Source: an uncultured Flavobacteriaceae bacterium
GTDB lineage: Bacteria; Bacteroidota; Bacteroidia; Flavobacteriales; Flavobacteriaceae
NCBI GenBank assembly: GCA_913062575.1
Contig: CAJXVT010000002.1
Location: 1 to 64,000, forward strand
Length of the DNA: 64,000 bases
Direction: 5' to 3'
In this document: piece by piece, positions 45,932 to 53,017 of the stretch
Layout: each line of letters starts with the position of its first letter
Numbering within the stretch: position 1 is the first letter of the stretch
Program-made: the position numbers and the translations under genes
The notes under the pieces: model-generated
Databases searched by the model: none
Told to the model about the DNA's origin: nothing
Seen by the model: only the letters and a program-made list of their open reading frames with translations

Positions 45932-47185
45932 CTACCCTACTTTTTCACCTTTTAAAAACAGCTCTTTTTTAATTTCTTTCATCCTTTTTTTAACAAAAGC
46001 AGTTATATCTTTATCCTTTTCTTCAAAATCCATCACATAGTTATCATACAAGTTATACGCAATTTTTTTATCCTTGTAAAAAGAATCTGAAGTCAATGCC
46101 AATTGATAAGACACTTTATATCTTTTTCTATTTTCTACTAAAGATTTCTTAAACATTGCAATAGCCATTTTTGATTGTTTCATTTCTAAATACAACAACC
46201 CTAGGCTGTAATATTCTTCGTCTCTTCTTTTCTTACCTTTAGTTGTTGATCTAAAATAGCTAAACATCGCTTTTCTAAGCTTTTTCTTTTCCTTATATAT
46301 ATGACCTAAATACAAGTCTATTTTAAAATCTTCTTTATCTAATACTTGTGCTACTTTAAAATTCACCTCTGCTAAATTCAACGAGTCAATATTAAAATAA
46401 GACCGACCCAACATTTTTTTGTTATATAAATCGTTTGGATTTATTGAATCTAATATTCGCAATCTGACAATTGCTTTATCGTATTTTTCACTTCTAAAAA
46501 GGTCATTTATTTTCAACTTGTTTAAGTTGATGTGTAAACTATCTAACAACAATCCTTTATCCATAAATAACCGAGAAGAATCCTTTTTCCTTAATAACGA
46601 AAATGTTTTTGCCAATTGATATACCGACTTAATATGAGTACTATCACTTTTAAAAGCTCTTAGAAAATTATCTAACATTCCATTCCCATCTGCTTTTCTA
46701 GCAGCAATTAGCCCTAATTTATAGTGGTAATTAGGATTACTAGGATCATCTTTAGAAAGTGAACTAAAAACCGCTTCTGCTCTCTTAATATTATTAACAG
46801 ATAGATACAGTTTCCCTAATTGATATCTGATGATTAAATTATCAGAATCTTTTTCTAATAGAGGTTCATAAATTTTAATCGCTTTTTTGTATTTCTTTAA
46901 TGTTCGATACGAATTTGCTAGCAATAATTGAACCTTAAAAGAATCCTCAAAATGCAGTGACCTATTAAAATACACAATGGCATTTTTAAAATCATCTATT
47001 GAAGCATAAATAGCGCCTATTTTATAATTAGACACATTTTGTAATGTATCTAATGCTTTTAAATTGGATAACGCCAAACGGTATCTTCCTTTTTCTAACA
47101 AACTATCTGCATGAGAAAAAGTAGAAGTTTGCGCTCCTACTTTTATACTCACACATACTACTAATAGTATATATAACTTTTTCAT
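45932..47185 (-). CDS. exported tetratricopeptide-repeat protein
   Basis: A 417-residue protein with a signal peptide (VCVSIKVGAQ, cleavage about residue 18) followed by at least eight TPR-like units (for example LLANSYRTLKKYKKAIKIYE and YHYKLGLIAARKADGNGML). No enzyme motif. It lies 14 bp downstream of the M56 protease gene and should be a periplasmic interaction scaffold produced together with it. Confidence 0.85.
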   Translation of the reverse strand: MKKLYILLVVCVSIKVGAQTSTFSHADSLLEKGRYRLALSNLKALDTLQNVSNYKIGAIYASIDDFKNAIVYFNRSLHFEDSFKVQLLLANSYRTLKKYKKAIKIYEPLLEKDSDNLIIRYQLGKLYLSVNNIKRAEAVFSSLSKDDPSNPNYHYKLGLIAARKADGNGMLDNFLRAFKSDSTHIKSVYQLAKTFSLLRKKDSSRLFMDKGLLLDSLHINLNKLKINDLFRSEKYDKAIVRLRILDSINPNDLYNKKMLGRSYFNIDSLNLAEVNFKVAQVLDKEDFKIDLYLGHIYKEKKKLRKAMFSYFRSTTKGKKRRDEEYYSLGLLYLEMKQSKMAIAMFKKSLVENRKRYKVSYQLALTSDSFYKDKKIAYNLYDNYVMDFEEKDKDITAFVKKRMKEIKKELFLKGEKVG

Positions 47186-47199
47186 AAATAACTATTATC

Positions 47200-48753
47200 T
47201 TATTCTACAACAAAAGAAATTGGCAACGTATATTTCACCCCAACTGTTTTACCTCGTTGTCTACCTGGTTTCATTTTAGGTAATAAACTAGCAACTCGCA
47301 ACGCTTCCTTTTTTAATATTGGATGTGGCGCTCTAGCGTTTATATCTACTATTTCTCCTGCTTCATTTATTTTAAAAAAGATAACTATCTTCTTTTCCCC
47401 TTTTGATAGCCCTAAGTTTTTAGTGAGGTCTACATTAAAGTTTCTCTGGAATGTATTTCGGGTTTTTTCGTTTAAACAGTTAATCCTTTCCTCTCTAGAC
47501 CCATTTTCACAACCTGGATAAACGGGCACCTCTTCAATGATTGAAAGCGGCACTGTGTTATTTGCTAAATCTACTATTTGTATTTTTCTTTTCATTTTAG
47601 AAAAATCAATAATATCAGCTATAGTAACCCTTCCATTATTTTTTCTATATAACACTAATTCTGCAATACCATCAAGATATTTAATTCCATGAATCTTTTC
47701 TTTATAAACATCATATTCTTTTCTCTCTGTTTCAGACAAGTTATGATAAGATATTAAGACTCCTTCAGGAATACCAGTACCAATATAATTATCAGTGAAA
47801 GTCTCTTTTTTACCAAAATACTTTTTAACCTCACCTCTAAGCTCCACAAATCTAACTTGGGTTTCCTTTTTTGCTACAGTTTGAATCTCTTCCATCTGAT
47901 TTTTCTCACAAGAAGTGTACAGTAACATACTTGCTAATAAAGGCAACAGCAACAAGTACTTTGCTTTTTTAATTTGTTTTGATTTGTTCTTTGTCATCAT
48001 AGTAATTCTTTTTTTAATGAGTGAATGTTTGTAAAATTGATTGACAAACGAAATGTTTTCAACCTGAAAAGTTTGGGCTAGTAGATTGTTGAAATAATCG
48101 TGTTTTTCGGTAGTTTTTACAACTTCAGAATCTGTAATATATTCGTGTAATAATGTTATTCTTTGCTGATAGAAATAAATCATTGGATTAAACCACATGA
48201 CTACTCTTAACAATTCGAAGAATAATAAATCTAAAGAGTGCTTTTGTTTGCTGTGAATTAACTCGTGTTCTATGATCTGCTCTTGTTTTTCTTTAGAGAT
48301 CTCTTTTCCTAAAAAAATGAAATTAAAGAAAGAAAACGCGTTGGTTTTTTGAGGTAACAATACCAATTTATAAAAGACTTTGTTTATGGTTTCATTCTTC
48401 AGAATTAATTGTCCAATCTTAAAGAGTTTTACTAAAAAGATACCCATACACAAAACAACTCCTAACCAAAATACCAAACTCAAATAATTAATAGAACCTT
48501 CTGTATAAAAAGAAGTTTGTTCTAGTATACTTTGAGGAGAGAGCATTATTTCTGGTAGAAAGATCATAATCTCTTCTGGAACTGCTTTTTGTAATGTCGG
48601 AATTTTAATCAATGGCAACACAAAAGAGATAATTGGAGTGCCCAATAAATACCATCTGTTGTATTTGTGAAATGTTTCTTTACTTAAAAAGAAATCATAC
48701 ACTGCTAAAAAAAGCACCTGAAATAATACTACTTGAATGATATACGTAATCAT
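47200..48753 (-). CDS. M56-family (BlaR1-like) metalloprotease fused to a TonB C-terminal domain
   Basis: A 517-residue inner-membrane protein. Several helices at about 1-125 lead into the M56 zinc protease domain with HELIH at 163-167 and a third ligand in LLHEYITDSE near 204. A further helix (about 264-280) is followed by a periplasmic part ending in a TonB-C domain (VPVYPGCENGSREERINC, later KMKPGRQRGKTVGVKYTLPI). In the BlaR1/MecR1 paradigm the protease senses an envelope signal and leads to cleavage of the repressor; here the penicillin-binding sensor is replaced by a TonB-C domain. It begins 2 bp after the BlaI-type gene. Confidence 0.9.
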   Translation of the reverse strand: MITYIIQVVLFQVLFLAVYDFFLSKETFHKYNRWYLLGTPIISFVLPLIKIPTLQKAVPEEIMIFLPEIMLSPQSILEQTSFYTEGSINYLSLVFWLGVVLCMGIFLVKLFKIGQLILKNETINKVFYKLVLLPQKTNAFSFFNFIFLGKEISKEKQEQIIEHELIHSKQKHSLDLLFFELLRVVMWFNPMIYFYQQRITLLHEYITDSEVVKTTEKHDYFNNLLAQTFQVENISFVNQFYKHSLIKKRITMMTKNKSKQIKKAKYLLLLPLLASMLLYTSCEKNQMEEIQTVAKKETQVRFVELRGEVKKYFGKKETFTDNYIGTGIPEGVLISYHNLSETERKEYDVYKEKIHGIKYLDGIAELVLYRKNNGRVTIADIIDFSKMKRKIQIVDLANNTVPLSIIEEVPVYPGCENGSREERINCLNEKTRNTFQRNFNVDLTKNLGLSKGEKKIVIFFKINEAGEIVDINARAPHPILKKEALRVASLLPKMKPGRQRGKTVGVKYTLPISFVVE

Positions 48754-48755
48754 AG

Positions 48756-49118
48756 CTATTCTTTTTTATTAATCTCCTTCAATACACTTTCCAATTCAGA
48801 AATATCCATATCATTTTTCTTTACAAAAAACGAAACCATACTTTTAAACGAACCTCCAAAATAGCCATCCATTACTTTATGCAATGTTTGGTTGCTATAG
48901 ACATCTTTTTCTATTAAAGGAAAATACACATAGCCTCTTCCTATTGATTTATGACTTACAAATTCTTTGGTTTCTAAGATTCTTATAATGGTAGAAACAG
49001 TATTATATGCTGGTTTCGGGCTCGGTAATTGCTCAATAACTTCTTTTACTGAAGCTTCTCCTAAACTCCACAACACTTGCATAAACTGTTCTTCTGCTTT
49101 TGTTAATTGCTTACTCAT
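48756..49118 (-). CDS. BlaI/MecI-family transcriptional repressor
   Basis: A 120-residue winged-helix repressor (LTKAEEQFMQVLWSLGEASVKEVIEQL, then YNTVSTIIRILETKEFVSHK) with a C-terminal dimerisation part. Members bind palindromic operators and are inactivated by proteolysis triggered by the partner M56 protease, encoded 2 bp downstream. Three AACTAA-N4-TTAGTT palindromes surround the promoter directly upstream, so it should repress its own operon. No beta-lactamase or PBP gene is in the operon, so the signal is likely a general envelope cue. Confidence 0.92.
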   Translation of the reverse strand: MSKQLTKAEEQFMQVLWSLGEASVKEVIEQLPSPKPAYNTVSTIIRILETKEFVSHKSIGRGYVYFPLIEKDVYSNQTLHKVMDGYFGGSFKSMVSFFVKKNDMDISELESVLKEINKKE

Positions 49119-49122
49119 CTTT

Positions 49123-49138
49123 AACTAATTTATTAGTT
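49123..49138. promoter_or_regulatory. BlaI-type operator 1
   Basis: AACTAA TTTA TTAGTT, a perfect 6-bp dyad with a 4-nt spacer, 5 bp upstream of the blaI-type ATG and just downstream of the -7 element, so within the transcript start region. Confidence 0.8.
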
Positions 49139-49146
49139 CAACACCG

Positions 49147-49154
49147 CAAATATA
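49147..49154 (-). promoter_or_regulatory. blaI-operon promoter -7 element TATATTTG
   Basis: A perfect TAnnTTTG match on the minus strand, lying between operators 1 and 2 and sharing its first base with operator 2. Bound repressor would block it directly. Confidence 0.7.
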
Positions 49155-49169
49155 ACTAAATATTTAGTT
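49154..49169. promoter_or_regulatory. BlaI-type operator 2
   Basis: AACTAA ATAT TTAGTT, a perfect 16-bp palindrome in the promoter spacer. Confidence 0.8.
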
Positions 49170-49171
49170 TA

Positions 49172-49187
49172 AACTAATTTCTTAGTT
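49172..49187. promoter_or_regulatory. BlaI-type operator 3
   Basis: AACTAA TTTC TTAGTT, with the same half-sites, centred 18 bp from operator 2 over the -33 region. Confidence 0.8.
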
Positions 49188-49402
49188 AAAAATAAATGGT
49201 AACAAACTTTTTGTATTTTCGTCTTATACTCAATGGATTTAGTTTTTTGGTGGTTTTTGCGCATATATTTTTTTCTTTGTTAAGACAAAATTTTTAAGCA
49301 TAGCCTCGTTATGGTTTCAAATTTTAACGAAGAGAAAGGGAAAAAGAAAAAGTAAAAAAACCGAAAAGCTATGTGCATTGAGTATATTATAGAAAAATAG
49401 CA

Positions 49403-49903
49403 ATGGACATACTTTTACTTTTCTTAGGATTCATCTTTGTTTGCTTAGGGATTATTGGTGCCTTTTTACCAATACTGCCTGGCCCATTAACAGGTTGGGT
49501 TGGCTTATTACTTTTACACTACACAAGTGCTGTGCCAAAAGATTGGACATTTTTAGGAATCACTTTAGCAGTTGCTATTGTAGTTTGGATTGTAGATTAT
49601 TTTATTCCCGCAATGGGAACAAAACGATTTGGAGGAAGTAAATATGGCGTTTACGGAACTATGATTGGATTGATCATTGGACTCTTCTCTCCCATTCCAT
49701 TCGGCATGTTGATTGGTGCTTTTGTAGGTGCATTTATTGGAGAAACAGTCTTTGACAAGAAAACCACAGACAAAGCTCTAAAAGCATCTTTTGGATCTCT
49801 TTTAGGGTTTTTAGTATCTGCAAGTATAAAACTAGGTGTTGGTGTGGTCTATTTTTGGTTTTTTATCAGCACTTTTTGGGAATATAAGTCTGCTTTCTTT
49901 TAA
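49403..49903 (+). CDS. DUF456 membrane protein
   Basis: A 166-residue integral membrane protein of the DUF456 family: about five hydrophobic helices rich in glycine (LPILPGPLTGWVGLLLL, GTKRFGGSKYGVYGTMIGLIIG, GAFVGAFIGE). The glycine-zipper-like repeats are typical. Function unknown. It starts 284 bp away from the divergent blaI-type gene. The candidate small RNA on the opposite strand ends just past its stop. Confidence 0.88.
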   Translation: MDILLLFLGFIFVCLGIIGAFLPILPGPLTGWVGLLLLHYTSAVPKDWTFLGITLAVAIVVWIVDYFIPAMGTKRFGGSKYGVYGTMIGLIIGLFSPIPFGMLIGAFVGAFIGETVFDKKTTDKALKASFGSLLGFLVSASIKLGVGVVYFWFFISTFWEYKSAFF

Positions 49904-49914
49904 AAGTTAATCAC

Positions 49915-50024
49915 AAAAAAAAAGCGTCCCATCTCAGGGAAGCTTTCCATTGGTTAACAAAACCACGACACTTTTATGAAAGTGCCAAAACAACACAACT
50001 AAATGCTACTTATTAAAAAGCAGC
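49915..50024 (-). ncRNA. candidate small RNA, about 110 nt, three hairpins
   Basis: On the minus strand a promoter-like TTG-N19-TATATTCG is followed, 4 nt later, by GCTGCTTTTTAATAAGTAGC, a 7-bp hairpin starting at the predicted +1. A second hairpin (cactttcataaaagtg) lies in the middle. The 3' end is a strong terminator: aaagcttccc tgagat gggacgcttt (10-bp stem, one mismatch) followed by a run of T (nine T in all). No ORF of note lies within it. A terminator pointing away from both flanking genes, with a promoter at the right distance and no coding sequence, is best explained by an RNA gene. I do not recognise the family. Confidence 0.6.
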
Positions 50025-50027
50025 CTG

Positions 50028-50057
50028 CGAATATACAAGCTTTTTATGAACTGACAA
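50028..50057 (-). promoter_or_regulatory. promoter of the candidate small RNA
   Basis: TTG (50057-50055), exactly 19 nt, then TATATTCG (50035-50028), one base from the TAnnTTTG consensus. Confidence 0.55.
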
Positions 50058-50099
50058 GTTTTTTATTTAAAAAAATATAAATTTCTAATTCAATCCAAA

Positions 50100-50130
50100 T
50101 TGCTTTATTCTCTTTTTGATTGTATCTTTG
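50100..50130 (+). promoter_or_regulatory. lysS promoter (TTG-N20-TATCTTTG)
   Basis: -33 TTG at 50100-50102, 20 nt, then -7 TATCTTTG at 50123-50130. The predicted leader is about 32 nt. Confidence 0.7.
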
Positions 50131-50166
50131 GCGCTTAATTAAAACATCCTATAAACAAAAGGCATT

Positions 50167-51861
50167 ATGCAATTATCAGAACAAGAAGTTGTAAGACGAG
50201 AAAAGCTATCAAAATTACGCGCATTAGGGATCAATCCTTACCCAGCGGACTTATTTCCAGTAAACCATAATTCGAAACAGATTAAGGAGAACTTTGCTGA
50301 AGATAAACAGGTAGTTATTGCTGGTCGTTTAATGTCAATTAACATTCAAGGGAAAGCTTCTTTTGCGCAATTACAAGATTCTGAAGGTAAAATTCAAGTA
50401 TACTTTAATAGAGATATCATTTGTGAAGGAGAAGACAAAACAAAATACAATGACGTCTTTAAAAAACTATTAGATTTAGGAGATTTTGTTGGTATTGAAG
50501 GGGAGTTATTCACCACTAAAGTAGGCGAAAAAACAGTTAGAGTTAACGATTTTACATTATTAAGTAAAGCCCTAAAACCGCTTCCATTACCTAAAGAAAA
50601 AGACGGTGTTGTGTTTGACGCTTTTACTGATCCAGAAATGCGTTACAGACAACGTTATGCAGATTTAGCAGTAAATCCACATGTAAAAGAAGTATTCATT
50701 AAAAGAACAAAATTGTTCAACGCAATGCGTAATTTCTTTAATGAATCTGGTTATTTTGAAGTTGAAACTCCAGTTTTACAACCAATTCCTGGTGGAGCGG
50801 CAGCAAGACCATTTATCACACATCACAATTCATTAGACATTCCGTTATACATGAGAATTGCAAATGAGTTATACCTAAAACGTTTGATTGTTGGTGGTTT
50901 TGATGGGGTTTATGAGTTTTCTAAAAACTTCAGAAATGAAGGAATGGACAGAACACACAATCCAGAATTTACAGCCATGGAAATCTATGTAGCTTACAAA
51001 GATTACAATTGGATGATGGATTTCTGTGAACGCTTGTTAGAGCATTGTGCTATTGCCGTAAACGGAACCACAAAAGCAATTTTTGGAGAACACGAAATTG
51101 ATTTTAAAGCTCCATACGCAAGAATTACAATGGCAGATTCTATCAAACACTTTACAGGTTTTGATATTACAGATAAATCAGAAGATGAAATTCGTACTGC
51201 TGCAAAAGGCATGGGAATTGAAGTGAATGACACCATGGGTAAAGGGAAATTGATTGATGAGATTTTTGGTGAAAAGTGTGAAGGAAACTATATACAACCA
51301 ACATACATTACAGATTACCCAAAAGAAATGTCTCCTTTATGTAAAGAGCACAGAGACAATCCAGAATTAACAGAGCGTTTTGAATTAATGGTTTGTGGTA
51401 AAGAAATTGCCAATGCATATTCTGAATTGAATGATCCTATTGATCAAAGAGAACGTTTTGAGGACCAATTAAAATTAGCTCAAAAAGGAGATGATGAAGC
51501 AACTGAGTTTATCGATGAAGATTTCTTAAGAGCATTAGAATACGGAATGCCTCCAACATCTGGAATGGGAATTGGAATGGATCGATTAATTATGTTCTTA
51601 ACTAACAATCAATCAATTCAAGAAGTATTGTTCTTTCCTCAAATGAGACCAGAGAAAAAAGCGCCATCAGTTGAATTGAATGATGAAGAAAAAGCAGTGC
51701 TAGCCATCATTGAAAAAGCAGAAAAAATCGACTTAAACGAGTTAAAGACTGTTTCTGGTTTATCTAACAAGAAATGGGACAAAACTATTAAAGGTTTAAC
51801 AAAAAAAGAAGTTGCAAAAGTTTCTAAAACAGACGAAGGTTTGTTTGTAGAAGCTATCTAA
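50167..51861 (+). CDS. lysS: lysyl-tRNA synthetase (class II)
   Basis: A 564-residue class II enzyme that charges tRNA-Lys. The N-terminal OB-fold anticodon-binding domain (about 55-150) includes VVIAGRLMSINIQGKASFAQL; motif 2 is FRNEGMDRTHNPEF and motif 3 is GMGIGMDRLIMFL. After the normal end at about residue 500 there is an extension of about 65 residues (ELNDEEKAVLAIIEKAEKIDL onward) that looks like a small winged-helix domain, as in other Bacteroidetes LysRS. Own promoter upstream and terminator downstream. Confidence 0.97.
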   Translation: MQLSEQEVVRREKLSKLRALGINPYPADLFPVNHNSKQIKENFAEDKQVVIAGRLMSINIQGKASFAQLQDSEGKIQVYFNRDIICEGEDKTKYNDVFKKLLDLGDFVGIEGELFTTKVGEKTVRVNDFTLLSKALKPLPLPKEKDGVVFDAFTDPEMRYRQRYADLAVNPHVKEVFIKRTKLFNAMRNFFNESGYFEVETPVLQPIPGGAAARPFITHHNSLDIPLYMRIANELYLKRLIVGGFDGVYEFSKNFRNEGMDRTHNPEFTAMEIYVAYKDYNWMMDFCERLLEHCAIAVNGTTKAIFGEHEIDFKAPYARITMADSIKHFTGFDITDKSEDEIRTAAKGMGIEVNDTMGKGKLIDEIFGEKCEGNYIQPTYITDYPKEMSPLCKEHRDNPELTERFELMVCGKEIANAYSELNDPIDQRERFEDQLKLAQKGDDEATEFIDEDFLRALEYGMPPTSGMGIGMDRLIMFLTNNQSIQEVLFFPQMRPEKKAPSVELNDEEKAVLAIIEKAEKIDLNELKTVSGLSNKKWDKTIKGLTKKEVAKVSKTDEGLFVEAI

Positions 51862-51904
51862 GACTTCGCCATTCTGAATTAAATTCAGAATCTCATAAAA
51901 GCAT

Positions 51905-51937
51905 AAAAGGAGTTACAACAATGTAGTTCCTTTTTTT
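51905..51937 (+). terminator. lysS terminator
   Basis: aaaaggagttac / gtagttcctttttt stem (two G-T pairs) with a 6-nt loop and T-run. A second perfect inverted repeat without T-run (attctgaat taa attcagaat, 51871-51891) precedes it. Confidence 0.8.
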
Positions 51938-51984
51938 ACGTTTAAAAACTAGCAAAATCCGATACGAGAATCAAAAAAATAAAT

Positions 51985-51992
51985 TAAGTTTG
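51985..51992 (+). promoter_or_regulatory. esterase promoter -7 element TAAGTTTG
   Basis: A perfect TAnnTTTG match 16 nt before the ATG; the -33 is not clear. Confidence 0.5.
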
Positions 51993-52008
51993 ACAATCAA
52001 TTAGAATT

Positions 52009-52956
52009 ATGATTCGTAGAATATTCCTTTTTAGTTTCACATTACTCCTTTTTACTTCTTGTTTAGAGAGTGAAATCAACTATATAAATCAATCAGATAA
52101 CCAACAGCGCTATAACAGTCAGATTTTTGAAACTGTAAGCATCTCAACAGATGTCAGATATGGAGCAAATGTTACTTTAAGTGGTGCTACTACTGGTTTA
52201 TTTATGGATATTTATCAGCCAGAAAATGACATTGAAGTAAACAGACCTGTGGTTATTTTGGCTCATGGAGGAAGTTTTATTTCTGGTGACAAATCAGATC
52301 TATCTGAAATTGCAACCTTTTTAGCAAAGGCAGGCTATGTTGTTGCATCAATGAATTATCGCTTTTTAGATGTTTCTCCTACTCAATTAACATACAAACA
52401 AGCAGTACTAAATGCTGTTGTAGATATGAAAGCGGCTGTTCGTTTCTTTAATAAAGATATTGCTGAAAACAACACGTATAGAATTGATGCTAGCAATGTA
52501 TTTATTGGCGGATATTCTGCCGGAGCAATTACAGCATTACATTATGCCTATGTAAATAATGATAATGAATTAGTTACAATTGGCGGAAGTACTTTTGTTG
52601 ATTATGTAAATTCAAAAGGCGGGTTGGAAGGAATGAGCGGAAACGAAACCTACTCATCAGAGATAAAGGGAGTTATCAATATTTCTGGCGCATTATTCAA
52701 TTCTAATTTCATTAACTCTAACGAACCTATATTATATAGTATTCACGGAACAGATGATGAAGTTGTTCCTTTTTTACAAGGAGATCTAAGCAGTACAGGA
52801 ATTACTGCAGATGGCTCAAGCTTATTGCATCAATACGCAACTTCAATTGGATTAACCAGTCAATTAAAAACGATTGAAAACGGGAAACATGATGCTTTTT
52901 TAGACTGTAATTCTTGTGATGTAGAAATAAGAACATTTCTGTTTTCTCAGTTGTAA
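52009..52956 (+). CDS. alpha/beta-hydrolase lipoprotein (carboxylesterase-like)
   Basis: A 315-residue protein with a lipobox (LLLFTSC; Cys18). The hydrolase fold shows the oxyanion-hole segment LAHGGSFISGDKS, the nucleophile elbow GGYSAGA (Ser about 170), a likely acid in GTDDEVVPF and the catalytic His in ENGKHDAF. It is closest to the BD-FAE / hormone-sensitive-lipase-like esterases. It acts outside the cytoplasm on an ester substrate that cannot be named. The DUF5916 gene follows 61 bp downstream. Confidence 0.88.
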   Translation: MIRRIFLFSFTLLLFTSCLESEINYINQSDNQQRYNSQIFETVSISTDVRYGANVTLSGATTGLFMDIYQPENDIEVNRPVVILAHGGSFISGDKSDLSEIATFLAKAGYVVASMNYRFLDVSPTQLTYKQAVLNAVVDMKAAVRFFNKDIAENNTYRIDASNVFIGGYSAGAITALHYAYVNNDNELVTIGGSTFVDYVNSKGGLEGMSGNETYSSEIKGVINISGALFNSNFINSNEPILYSIHGTDDEVVPFLQGDLSSTGITADGSSLLHQYATSIGLTSQLKTIENGKHDAFLDCNSCDVEIRTFLFSQL

Positions 52957-53017
52957 TTTTTAACAAAAAATTAATTCAATTTTTTACTACCTTTCAAAAC
53001 ACTAACTAACTACCGTT

